From Alteromonas portus (GTDB lineage: Bacteria; Pseudomonadota; Gammaproteobacteria; Enterobacterales; Alteromonadaceae): a stretch of DNA of 64,000 nucleotides. Below, piece after piece: positions 46,165 through 53,110 of the stretch; the stretch's first letter is position 1; each line of letters begins with the position of its first letter. The position numbers and the translations under genes are program-made. Where the stretch lies: assembly GCF_005117025.1 (NCBI RefSeq), contig NZ_SWCO01000003.1:211687-275686 (forward strand), read 5' to 3'. Under the pieces are notes generated by a model that was not told the origin of the DNA, searched no databases, and saw nothing but the letters and a program-made list of their open reading frames with translations.

Positions 46165-46428
46165 TCATGCTGCCTTGCTCTCTTCTTCGTGCTGCTGCTT
46201 TGTGCTAAATACTTCCGCAATATCGGGTCTTTCGTCTTCTGGAAAGATTACTTCACCAGGTGTTAATTCCACCGATGCCGAATACAATGCGGCGCACATA
46301 GACACGCTGGCCTTTTTTGGGGTGTATGCAAGCTGATTGAGATAACCAACTGTGCTATCCGCTTTTTCAGCCAACTTCATTCTCATATCTAGCGATTTGT
46401 GCTTTTGAAACCATTCTTTGAGTGTCAT
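46165..46428 (-). CDS. Cro-like repressor
   Basis: 87 aa, HTH protein. The N-terminal part (MTLKEWFQKHKSLDMRMKLAEKADSTVGYLNQLAYTPKKASVSMCAAL) fits the Cro/YdaS-like group. It starts from the promoter at 46459-46487, divergent to the repressor gene, with an AGGTGA ribosome site. The likely role is to repress the lysogenic promoter and allow lytic development. Confidence 0.75.
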   Translation of the reverse strand: MTLKEWFQKHKSLDMRMKLAEKADSTVGYLNQLAYTPKKASVSMCAALYSASVELTPGEVIFPEDERPDIAEVFSTKQQHEEESKAA

Positions 46429-46441
46429 AAGTCACCTTAAC

Positions 46442-46509
46442 CTTACCGTTAAAGTAAGATTCTAGTATTGACAAATCTTACCGTCAAGCTAATTTACCAT
46501 TTAGGTAAG
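46442..46509. promoter_or_regulatory. Lysis/lysogeny operator with three repressor sites and leftward promoter
   Basis: Three 17-bp sites with CTTAC-N7-GTAAG symmetry: 46442-46458 (perfect halves), 46477-46493 (one good half) and 46493-46509 (TTTAC-N7-GTAAG). A strong leftward promoter, TTGACG (46487-46482), 17-nt spacer, TAGAAT (46464-46459), lies between and over sites 1 and 2. The third site is nearest the repressor gene. This matches OR1-OR3 with pR. Confidence 0.85.
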
Positions 46510-46532
46510 ATATGGTTTGATTGAGAGACTAA

Positions 46533-46988
46533 ATGAATAAGCGACTGGAATTTATAATGGATGTCAAAGAGGTTAGGCGATTAAACCTTGAATATCTTAT
46601 AGCTGTGATCGGTTCAATAAAGGCGTTGTCGGACCTTGTAGACACTGATGCAAACTACATAAGCCAACTGAAAAATGGCAACAGTAATAAGAAAATGGGT
46701 GATAAGTTCGCAAGGAAGCTAGAAAAGGCCTTCGAAAAGCCTGTAGGCTGGATGGATAAACTACAGGTTTCGAAAGATGATAATGTTGGTCACTTGAATG
46801 ATGAGGACCTACTTACACTGGCCGTTAAAAACGTAATAAACCAGTTAATAGCTGCGGGTATTTATGAGCCAAAAAAATCGATAGACTCAGAAGCTGTCAC
46901 GAGCTTAATTATTACGGAGTATAAAAACCTAATTAATATCAAAGATGCTAAGCGCTCTGGCGGGAACGAAAGTCATCAAGCTTTATAA
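46533..46988 (+). CDS. CI-like phage repressor lacking a peptidase domain
   Basis: 151 aa. An XRE-type helix-turn-helix spans about 20-70 (IGSIKALSDLVDTDANYISQLKNGNSNKKMGDKFARKLE), with an FEKPVGWMD segment common in phage repressors. The rest is a short helical region (about 85-150) without the LexA-like Ser/Lys peptidase that CI proteins usually have. It faces the cro-like gene across the operators and should hold the lysogenic state; RecA-driven cleavage looks unlikely. Confidence 0.8.
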   Translation: MNKRLEFIMDVKEVRRLNLEYLIAVIGSIKALSDLVDTDANYISQLKNGNSNKKMGDKFARKLEKAFEKPVGWMDKLQVSKDDNVGHLNDEDLLTLAVKNVINQLIAAGIYEPKKSIDSEAVTSLIITEYKNLINIKDAKRSGGNESHQAL

Positions 46989-47259
46989 TATCAGCCGATT
47001 TGACTGCATCACAATCAGTTAGTTTGTGTTTCTCAATGTAACTTAGGAGCTCTTCTATCAGAGCTTCTCTTCTCTTCGAATACTCCAGCGTCTGTAATCC
47101 ATCACTACACTCTTCAGCACACTTTTTGAGGTATCTTACATTGGCAATATATATGGCCAATTGCTTTTGCTTTACCTGATGATTTGGTTTTGAAAATGTC
47201 ACAAAGACAATTGCTGAAACGACTACCCCAAACACTAATACTAAGAAAAACGTGAACAT
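46948..47259 (-). CDS. Membrane-anchored small protein of the repressor-flanking cassette
   Basis: 103 aa. One N-terminal transmembrane helix (about 2-23, FFLVLVFGVVVSAIVFVTF) is followed by a charged helical domain (YLKKCAEECSDGLQTLEYSKRREALIEELLSYIEKH). A strong ribosome site (AAAGGAG) precedes the ATG. It overlaps the repressor gene tail-to-tail by 41 nt and the next cassette gene by 19 nt. Function unknown; superinfection exclusion is one possibility. Confidence 0.6.
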   Translation of the reverse strand: MFTFFLVLVFGVVVSAIVFVTFSKPNHQVKQKQLAIYIANVRYLKKCAEECSDGLQTLEYSKRREALIEELLSYIEKHKLTDCDAVKSADIIKLDDFRSRQSA

Positions 47260-47792
47260 AGATACTCCTTTATATCCTCACCAACGAAAAAATATATAAA
47301 TAAAAAACAACCGGTAACATTCAGACTTACCGTGTAAAAATCCCACAAGTACCAATATCCAGATGGGAGCCCTGTGTTGACAACAGCGGTCCCCAGCTCA
47401 ATAGATTCACTTATTTTGTTTAGCCCTATCACATTTCTATCAATGTGAAGAAGTAGCTGCATGACCATTGAAAAAATCATGACTGAAAAAACTGTTGTCG
47501 TGGTGAAGTTGGGCCCTAGTCTAAAGATAAGCGCAGCCATAAAGAACCCGGCGAGCGCATAAAGAAGAAACCTCGAAGAATAACGAAAGTACACCTGTTC
47601 ATCGAACGGTAACTCGTTAATCCAAGCTAATAAGAAATGCCCGAATGCATACATTAAGGCCACAGTAAGAGAAGAGGCTATAAGCCTACTGTTTTGTGAG
47701 TTGAAGAGCATATTGTAGACAAATGCCAGGGCGGCAACTACTACCGCCCACTGGTCTAACGCCCATTCAAAAGCTATTGATATGAGCGCCAT
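47241..47792 (-). CDS. Multi-pass membrane protein of the repressor-flanking cassette
   Basis: 183 aa with about five transmembrane segments (about 13-30, 37-55, 73-92, 98-115 and 155-170). GAGGT precedes the ATG. No catalytic motif is visible. It sits in the position of lambda rexAB but on the opposite strand to the repressor, so it probably is expressed separately in the lysogen. Confidence 0.6.
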   Translation of the reverse strand: MALISIAFEWALDQWAVVVAALAFVYNMLFNSQNSRLIASSLTVALMYAFGHFLLAWINELPFDEQVYFRYSSRFLLYALAGFFMAALIFRLGPNFTTTTVFSVMIFSMVMQLLLHIDRNVIGLNKISESIELGTAVVNTGLPSGYWYLWDFYTVSLNVTGCFLFIYFFVGEDIKEYLCSRFS

Positions 47793-47801
47793 GTAATACC
47801 T

Positions 47802-48044
47802 CTATTCGTTATTTTTCTCATCATTTACACCGTTTGTAATTTCCGTTTTCGTACCAGTGTTACCGCCATTATTGCCACCGGTACCACCATGACCTGTCCC
47901 CCCAGCCCCAAGCGTTGATGAGCATGAAGAAGGGTTTAAGGCGCAAGTAAGCTTGCTAACGGTATCAGCGTTAGCATTGGTAGAGGCGTAGCACGCGAAG
48001 ATTGCGATTGAAATTAGAGAGGTGTTTTTAAGCAGCTTTTTCAT
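47802..48044 (-). CDS. Small secreted Gly/Asn-rich protein of the repressor-flanking cassette
   Basis: 80 aa from ATG 48044 (AGGA upstream). A signal peptide (about 1-26, KKLLKNTSLISIAIFACYAS) is followed by a short Cys pair (C34 and C41) and a Gly/Asn/Thr repeat-like stretch (GAGGTGHGGTGGNNGGNTG), then an acidic end. It is the first gene of the leftward three-gene cassette, with promoter and repressor half-sites upstream. It may be a lysogenic conversion factor acting in the periplasm; this is inference. Confidence 0.55.
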   Translation of the reverse strand: MKKLLKNTSLISIAIFACYASTNANADTVSKLTCALNPSSCSSTLGAGGTGHGGTGGNNGGNTGTKTEITNGVNDEKNNE

Positions 48045-48098
48045 GATAGTTCCTGTGTATGTTGTTGTACGGATGTACAGCACAACTCTAACAGAAAT

Positions 48099-48243
48099 CT
48101 TACTGCTTCAATGAAAATCCCTTACTTCAAACCCCAACTAGCTGGTCTTACCAGTTAATTTCTTACCGTTTTGGTATTGCATAACCTTACCGTTTTACTA
48201 ATATTAGTATTATCTTTTTGGTAAGTAAAGGCAAGATTCTTAC
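48099..48243. promoter_or_regulatory. Second operator region with rightward early promoter (pL-like)
   Basis: CTTAC occurs six times in plus orientation (48099, 48121, 48147, 48162, 48186, 48239) and GTAAG at 48221. Two sites resemble the 17-bp operators: 48162-48178 and 48186-48202. A rightward promoter, TTGCAT (48177-48182), 16-nt spacer, TAATAT (48199-48204), overlaps the second. Repressor bound here should block the right early operon. Confidence 0.75.
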
Positions 48244-48347
48244 CTTTAAGCATATTCCCTGTGGGGTGTCGGTTTAATAAATAACCGCGCCTTAATATAT
48301 AACGGACGTTCAAAAAAGCAATAGCTTTGAACTGGAGATGCGACAAA

Positions 48348-49223
48348 ATGCAATCAAATTCAATACTTAAAGAATCAATCGCAGCTGGTAAAGATGAAAT
48401 GCTGCTTCTTACAAATGCTATCGCTGATGATGTTCGCTTTAGTGTTCAGCACCAAATAGCCCTAGATAAAGGTTATTTCTTTATCGATGTTTGGAAAGAT
48501 GGTCTCAACCATTGTTATTTAAGCAATGCAAACTCATGGCCTGGTGAAAACTATCTGTTTGAGAAGATCCAAGAGACAGTAAGTAAGCTTCGTGAAATCT
48601 GTAAAGAGTTCGACATTACAGTAACTAGCACCCCGCCTAACACAAACAACGTGGTACCTCTACCAAACGCACAAGTACCTCCCAAGGTCCAGCTTCGCTC
48701 CGGTACCATGTTCGACTACGCCAACATTAAGCACATGCTTTTTGATATTGAAGACATTGCTCACGCGCTTTCTAATATGTGTCGCTTCAATGGCCACACC
48801 AATAAATTTTACTCAGTTGCGCAACATTCCGTTCTTGTTAGTGAGTTGGTACCAGAAGAACATGCGCTAGCTGCCCTACTTCATGATGCTGCAGAAGCAT
48901 ACTGTGGTGACATGGTTTCGCCTCTAAAGCAGCTGCTGCCTGTTTACCAGAGCATTCACACCACTATTGAACAGAACCTTTACCGAAGTGTTGGTGTTCA
49001 GTGGCCAGTTCACGCGTGCGTAAAAGACGCAGATATAAAGATGCTGGCTACCGAGGTTCGCGACCTAATGACGCCTAACCCTGCTCACTGGGCATTCATT
49101 AGTGATCAAGTGCCTTGCGAAGAAATCATTCATCCGCTTCCACCAATGGGCGCCAAAGAACTATTCCTAGACCGCTACTTCAGTTTGCAAGCTAAAGCTG
49201 CAGCGCTAGCTGCTAATGCTTAA
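48348..49223 (+). CDS. HD-domain phosphohydrolase with N-terminal phage domain
   Basis: 291 aa from ATG 48348 (GGAG upstream). The C-terminal part (about 115-280) is an HD-domain enzyme of the YfbR/nucleotidase type: H160 in QHS, H179-D180 in LLHDAAEAYCGD, and an Asp in KDADIKML. The N-terminal 90 residues are a separate unknown domain. Such enzymes dephosphorylate dNMPs and occur in phages for nucleotide control. It is the first gene behind the pL-like promoter. Confidence 0.8.
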   Translation: MQSNSILKESIAAGKDEMLLLTNAIADDVRFSVQHQIALDKGYFFIDVWKDGLNHCYLSNANSWPGENYLFEKIQETVSKLREICKEFDITVTSTPPNTNNVVPLPNAQVPPKVQLRSGTMFDYANIKHMLFDIEDIAHALSNMCRFNGHTNKFYSVAQHSVLVSELVPEEHALAALLHDAAEAYCGDMVSPLKQLLPVYQSIHTTIEQNLYRSVGVQWPVHACVKDADIKMLATEVRDLMTPNPAHWAFISDQVPCEEIIHPLPPMGAKELFLDRYFSLQAKAAALAANA

Positions 49224-49426
49224 TGAAGCGCGAAGACGAGTTAAACATTGACCTTGGCTTGGCAGTGCTAAGTGTGCTTATCGAGCCAGGGCAAATAATT
49301 ACTCGTGATGCTATTGCAGAGGTATGTGGTTGTAACGTTTACCACATCGACAAACTAGAAAAAGCCGCGCTTGAGAAATTTAAGCGAAGAGCACAGCAAC
49401 GCGGTTTAGACGATTTTATTGAATAG
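49223..49426 (+). CDS. Small HTH protein resembling sigma-factor region 4
   Basis: 67 aa, TAATG-coupled to the HD gene. It contains an HTH pattern, ITRDAIAEVCGCNVYHIDKLEKAALEKFKRR, similar to sigma-70 region 4 or small phage activators. It may bind DNA or RNA polymerase. Confidence 0.55.
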   Translation: MKREDELNIDLGLAVLSVLIEPGQIITRDAIAEVCGCNVYHIDKLEKAALEKFKRRAQQRGLDDFIE

Positions 49427-49455
49427 CTGCCAGCAGCTTAACTTAAGGAAAAACA

Positions 49456-49824
49456 ATGAGCGAACAAGGCCCATTAAATGAATTTCTCGCTGAAGTAGAT
49501 AGCGGTGCGTTTCAGCGTCAGCTAACTGCCTTTCTTACAGAGGTGAGCAAATCAATCTTTCGTTTCAATAAGGGTGGCAAGTTAGACGTCTCCTTCAAAA
49601 TTGAACCGGCTGCAACGTCTGCCCAAAACGGCGCAGGCATAAAGGTGAAGGTAGTTTCTACTGCCAAATATTCACGTCCTACCCCAACGGGCAAGATTAA
49701 CGAAGAGACCACCACTGAAACCCCAATGTGGGTGAACAAGGATGGTTCTATTAGTTTGCTTGCTAAAAGCCACGACGACCTGTTCGCGGGTCAAGCCAAT
49801 GTAACTAAGATGACTAAGGAATAA
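49456..49824 (+). CDS. Phage early protein of unknown function
   Basis: 122 aa, AAGGA ribosome site. An N-terminal helix (LNEFLAEVDSGAFQRQLTAFLTEVSKSI) is followed by a strand-rich part (KLDVSFKIEPA ... GIKVKVVSTAKYSRPTPTGK). It is two bases from the DUF2303 gene and probably works with it. No known motif. Confidence 0.55.
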   Translation: MSEQGPLNEFLAEVDSGAFQRQLTAFLTEVSKSIFRFNKGGKLDVSFKIEPAATSAQNGAGIKVKVVSTAKYSRPTPTGKINEETTTETPMWVNKDGSISLLAKSHDDLFAGQANVTKMTKE

Positions 49825-49826
49825 TT

Positions 49827-50684
49827 ATGTTCGATCGAGACACACTTTTAGAGCTTCAAAAAAGCGAGCTGAACAAGCAATTAAATGCGCAGCTGGCTGA
49901 CACTACTTGCTTGATTCAGGAAAGAGAAGCGCCGGCCATGATGGTACCGGATAATTTTTCTTTGCTTAACTTTGAAAACCAACTGCAGAACAGAACACGT
50001 TTTCGCGGCTCATTTACTACGGAAGATATCAAAAGCTTTGTTGCATACGTGAGTGAGTACGTTGGCGAAGAAACGCCGCTTTACCCTAACGCGCAAGTTT
50101 TCATCGACGGTGGAGACATGAAGGCTGCTGCCGTTTTAAACATTGGTGATTTAACTGTACCTGGTCACTGTGATCACAAGGCTACACTTAGCATCCCTAA
50201 AACAGCCGCTTATAAGGCGTTGATTTCTGCATGCGGTGGACGTTCTGGTCAGCAAGACCTTAGTGATTTCATTGAAGACTGGAAAGACCGCATCACAGTA
50301 GACGGTATTTCGGGTGAACAAATGAATCTGGCTGTGGCAATTAACGCAGTTAGAACGGTAACCGTTGAGCGTGTACGAGAAATTGAAAGCTCAATAGACC
50401 AGTTCGAGAACAGCGCTAGCGTGACAGAACGCGAAGCGGCCAAGAACAAGAAAGACCTGCCAGCCTACATTAATTTTACCTGCGTACCCTATGCAGGCCT
50501 ATCAGAAGTTACGTTCAAAATTCGCGTTTCAATGCTTACTGGTGACGCGCGCATTGCCTTCACGCTGCGCATTGTGGGTGAAGAAGAGCATAACGAACAA
50601 ATCTCTGAAGAGTTTAAAGAGAAGATTTCAGACAATCTAAACGAGTTGCCAGTTGAAGTCTTTATCGGCGGCTTTCGCGCTTAA
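49827..50684 (+). CDS. DUF2303 family phage protein
   Basis: 285 aa. The order of blocks fits DUF2303: RTRFRGSFTTEDIKSFVAYVSEY, a VFIDGGDMKAAAVLNIGD segment, then PGHCDHKATLSIPKTAAYKALI and LSDFIEDWKDRI, with a C-terminal beta-rich part. The family is widespread in temperate phages; its function is unknown, perhaps in DNA recombination. It is preceded by a small related-context gene and followed by a hairpin. Confidence 0.8.
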   Translation: MFDRDTLLELQKSELNKQLNAQLADTTCLIQEREAPAMMVPDNFSLLNFENQLQNRTRFRGSFTTEDIKSFVAYVSEYVGEETPLYPNAQVFIDGGDMKAAAVLNIGDLTVPGHCDHKATLSIPKTAAYKALISACGGRSGQQDLSDFIEDWKDRITVDGISGEQMNLAVAINAVRTVTVERVREIESSIDQFENSASVTEREAAKNKKDLPAYINFTCVPYAGLSEVTFKIRVSMLTGDARIAFTLRIVGEEEHNEQISEEFKEKISDNLNELPVEVFIGGFRA

Positions 50685-50697
50685 CCATCAATAAGGC

Positions 50698-50714
50698 GTG
50701 GGGCTCTGCCCCAC
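50698..50714. other. Intergenic hairpin after the DUF2303 gene
   Basis: Perfect 7-bp stem GTGGGGC/GCCCCAC with a TCT loop, no T-run. It may protect an RNA end or regulate translation of the next small gene. Confidence 0.4.
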
Positions 50715-50723
50715 TCAGTAACT

Positions 50724-50891
50724 ATGAAACACATATTTCAATTGAACGGTACCGGAGTAAGTGCGTTGGCCAAGGTGATTGGTTCGAACCTGCCGGTTCA
50801 GTTTAGCGTTGATGAGGTTCGCCAGTTAGAGAGCCTTGCCATTCAGTTAGAACGCGCTGAAGCGTTAGAAGAAACAAGCAAAAAGGATTAG
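50724..50891 (+). CDS. Small phage early protein
   Basis: 55 aa (MKHIFQLNGTGVSALAKVIG ... LEETSKKD), mainly helical, with an acidic end. It lies between the hairpin and the next gene with only four bases to it. Function unknown. Confidence 0.5.
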   Translation: MKHIFQLNGTGVSALAKVIGSNLPVQFSVDEVRQLESLAIQLERAEALEETSKKD

Positions 50892-50895
50892 GCGA

Positions 50896-51228
50896 ATGCC
50901 ATTTAAAAGAAACATGACCGAGAAAAGCAAGTTCATGAAGGTCGTTAGACCTTTGCAAACGATCGTTGCGAATTGCAAAAATCCGTTATTTGAAAGTGTA
51001 GATTTCACGCTCAAATCACGCATTGAAGATGGTGATATTACCGCAGAAGTTACCATTTTCTGGCATGGCAATAGTGAAAGCAGCAATCTCTATAACAACC
51101 GCACTATTGATATCTATCAATTTTATGACATGCCGAAAATTGAAGAGCTTAAAGCAAAAGTGATTCGCCTATTGAAGGTGAAAACTATTGAAAATTTAGA
51201 AAAGGAATTCGCAAATGAGACCGCATAA
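50896..51228 (+). CDS. Phage early protein of unknown function
   Basis: 110 aa. Alternating strand and helix pattern: SVDFTLKSRIEDGDITAEVTIFWH in the middle and a C-terminal helix KIEELKAKVIRLLKVKTIENLEKEF. It overlaps the next start by 14 nt. No match recognised. Confidence 0.5.
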   Translation: MPFKRNMTEKSKFMKVVRPLQTIVANCKNPLFESVDFTLKSRIEDGDITAEVTIFWHGNSESSNLYNNRTIDIYQFYDMPKIEELKAKVIRLLKVKTIENLEKEFANETA

Positions 51229-51397
51229 CGATGTATTTCAACAATTCACAGATTCATGCTTTCGCGGCAAAGGAACGACTGAAAAGCGCCGCACCAAGCA
51301 AGAGTCACTTGAAGCCTGTCGCGTTCGTCGTCGCATAGAAGCACTGGAAATGGCGAAGGAACTGGGCGTAACACTTGAAGATTTGGGGATGCAGTAA
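51215..51397 (+). CDS. Small basic phage protein
   Basis: 60 aa, rich in Arg and Lys (GKGTTEKRRTKQESLEACRVRRR) and ending in an EALEMAKELGVTLEDLG helix. It may bind nucleic acid. The stop overlaps the next start (TAATG). Confidence 0.5.
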   Translation: MRPHNDVFQQFTDSCFRGKGTTEKRRTKQESLEACRVRRRIEALEMAKELGVTLEDLGMQ

Positions 51398-51792
51398 TGA
51401 TTAAACTTGATTTTAAGGCCTTAGGTCACTGCCCTGTTAATGGCGCCCTAATTTCAGCTAATGAGGTTAGAGAGGCATTCGCCCCAATCGTTGAAGCTGC
51501 CACACGCAATGAGCAAAAGCTTGAAATGCTGCTTGAACATTGCCTTCGTATCAACGTGGTAGATGAAGGTGAATGTGTAGCTGATGCAATTATTCAGGAG
51601 CTGGCGCGCGTTAATGCAGAAAATGAGCGCTTAAAGCGTTTGGCCATGTCTGAACTGCAGCAGCATGCAGAAACCATTAATGACGGTAACGTCGAATGCG
51701 GCCTATTGCAAAAACAGTGTGAGCAGCTGCAGGAACAAATCAATCAGGTCACTCGTGAACGTGATCAATGGAAAGAGGTGGCCAGCGCATGA
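51397..51792 (+). CDS. Coiled-coil phage early protein
   Basis: 131 aa. The N-terminal part (about 1-60) is mixed; the C-terminal part is a coiled coil (LARVNAENERLKRLAMSELQQ; LLQKQCEQLQEQINQVTRERDQW). The next gene starts on its stop codon (ATGA). It may form dimers with the neighbouring coiled-coil protein. Confidence 0.5.
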   Translation: MIKLDFKALGHCPVNGALISANEVREAFAPIVEAATRNEQKLEMLLEHCLRINVVDEGECVADAIIQELARVNAENERLKRLAMSELQQHAETINDGNVECGLLQKQCEQLQEQINQVTRERDQWKEVASA

Positions 51793-52409
51793 GTGATGTA
51801 AACACAAATAAATTTGGGGGTGCTCTTCTATTTATCCTTGGTGAGTTCGCTGCTGCTGAAGAGGAAATGATTGAAGACGGTGGCATGGAGGTTTTTGGTG
51901 AAGACGACCAAGGCCGCGAGGGTTCGTGTGAAGTCAGTATCAATGAGCTGGCAAAAGCTGCGTCTGATGAAATTATTCACCTATCAGATCAGTTGGCAAA
52001 GGCTAATGAGCGCTTCGAAAAGCTGATACAAGAAAAAGAAGGTTACAGGCTCAGATTAGAAAAACAAAAAGAAGTTGTGGAGCGTTACCAACAGGAAGCT
52101 ATAGAAACTGCAAAAGCACAAGAACGGTTCTGTATTGGTCGGGTCGTTGACGCGTTTGAAAAAGCCCAAATACCACGACACGCTAAGGCTGGCTGTATTG
52201 GTGAGTTTAATTTTATTATTGAAGATGGCGTGTGCTGCCCTCAGTGCTGGGAAGAACAAAGCGCCGACTGCGATATGTGCAATGGTGAGAGTGGCGAATC
52301 TGGCCTATCTGATTTAACAGCTACCGTCCCGTGGGGTTTATGCAAAGACATCTGGCTTCGCATGAATAAAATCTATGCCGAACAACTACGCAAGGAGCAA
52401 GAGCAATGA
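51789..52409 (+). CDS. Phage early protein with coiled coil and Cys-rich C-terminus
   Basis: 206 aa from ATG 51789, which overlaps the previous stop. A helical middle (LSDQLAKANERFEKLIQEKEGYRLRLEKQKEVVERY) is followed by a C-terminal Cys-rich part (CCPQCWEEQSADCDMCNGESGESG) that could bind zinc. Function unknown. Confidence 0.5.
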   Translation: MSDVNTNKFGGALLFILGEFAAAEEEMIEDGGMEVFGEDDQGREGSCEVSINELAKAASDEIIHLSDQLAKANERFEKLIQEKEGYRLRLEKQKEVVERYQQEAIETAKAQERFCIGRVVDAFEKAQIPRHAKAGCIGEFNFIIEDGVCCPQCWEEQSADCDMCNGESGESGLSDLTATVPWGLCKDIWLRMNKIYAEQLRKEQEQ

Positions 52410-52627
52410 ACTACGATAATCTTTTTAACATCAGCTGGGCGCTTTTGGTTTGCTCTTCACTTCTCTGTGTTTATGGTTTGATTGTTAGTTTCAAATACTA
52501 CGGTGGAGACTGCCGAAAAGAGCCAAGGGTGTTTAACTATTTAATGCGTTCTGTGTGCTGGGTATGGATTGCATCTATAGTAGCCGTTTTCGTGTTTGGC
52601 CTACTGGCGTTGGGTAAAAACTTATGA
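52406..52627 (+). CDS. Two-helix membrane protein
   Basis: 73 aa with two transmembrane helices (about 10-29 and 49-68) joined by a charged loop (KYYGGDCRKEPRVF). The start overlaps the previous stop (ATGA). Function unknown. Confidence 0.5.
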   Translation: MNYDNLFNISWALLVCSSLLCVYGLIVSFKYYGGDCRKEPRVFNYLMRSVCWVWIASIVAVFVFGLLALGKNL

Positions 52628-52899
52628 TGCAAATGAAGCTACCTAAGGCATGCATAGCCTGTAATCACTTTTCAGTTGAAGGGTATAAGCAGGATAAACA
52701 CTGCCCTTACGTTGAAAAGTATACAGGCCGTGCCAAAGACAGAACCCAGTTCGGTACCTGTGAAGCGCATGGTAAAAAAGTATTCTGCACTGAAATCTGC
52801 AGCTGCTTCGTTCATGACTCATTAATTGAGGTGTTCGAAGTTACGAACAGGCCAGAACCGCTAGAGCCACACCAGGCTAAAATGTTTGAGGCACTATGA
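52624..52899 (+). CDS. Cys-rich phage protein, possible zinc binder
   Basis: 91 aa with seven Cys arranged as CIACNH, KHCPY, GTCEAH and FCTEICSC. The spacing suggests one or two metal sites. It is coupled by overlap to the preceding gene. No family recognised. Confidence 0.5.
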   Translation: MMQMKLPKACIACNHFSVEGYKQDKHCPYVEKYTGRAKDRTQFGTCEAHGKKVFCTEICSCFVHDSLIEVFEVTNRPEPLEPHQAKMFEAL

Positions 52900-52900
52900 T

Positions 52901-53107
52901 ATGCAAATTGTAATAGGCTCAGATATAACGACAATGACCGGGTACGAAAAGCGAAGCTCTCAAGTACGCTGGTTTGAAGAGAACGGTATCACCTACCGTG
53001 TAAATGCTAAAGGGGAAGTGTGGACAACCGACGACTGGCTAAATGGCCGCGACAAAGCGCCAGCTGCAGCAAATGATGACGGTTTTAACCCTAACTTTTT
53101 GAAATAG
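52901..53107 (+). CDS. DUF4224 protein, excisionase-like
   Basis: 68 aa from ATG 52901; an in-frame ATG at 52886 is also possible. The pattern ITTMTGYEKRSSQVRWFEENGITYRVNAKGEVW fits DUF4224, small winged-helix-like proteins that lie just before phage integrases. It may control excision direction, working with the integrase. Four bases separate it from the integrase gene. Confidence 0.7.
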   Translation: MQIVIGSDITTMTGYEKRSSQVRWFEENGITYRVNAKGEVWTTDDWLNGRDKAPAAANDDGFNPNFLK

Positions 53108-53110
53108 ATT

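Noticed and set aside
45905..46168. 87-codon minus-strand frame between cro and the 84-aa gene, with ATGA overlaps at both ends
   Set aside because: The overlaps suggest an operon gene, but few codons start with G and the protein looks like an antisense shadow of the plus-strand 55-aa frame. Left out with some doubt.
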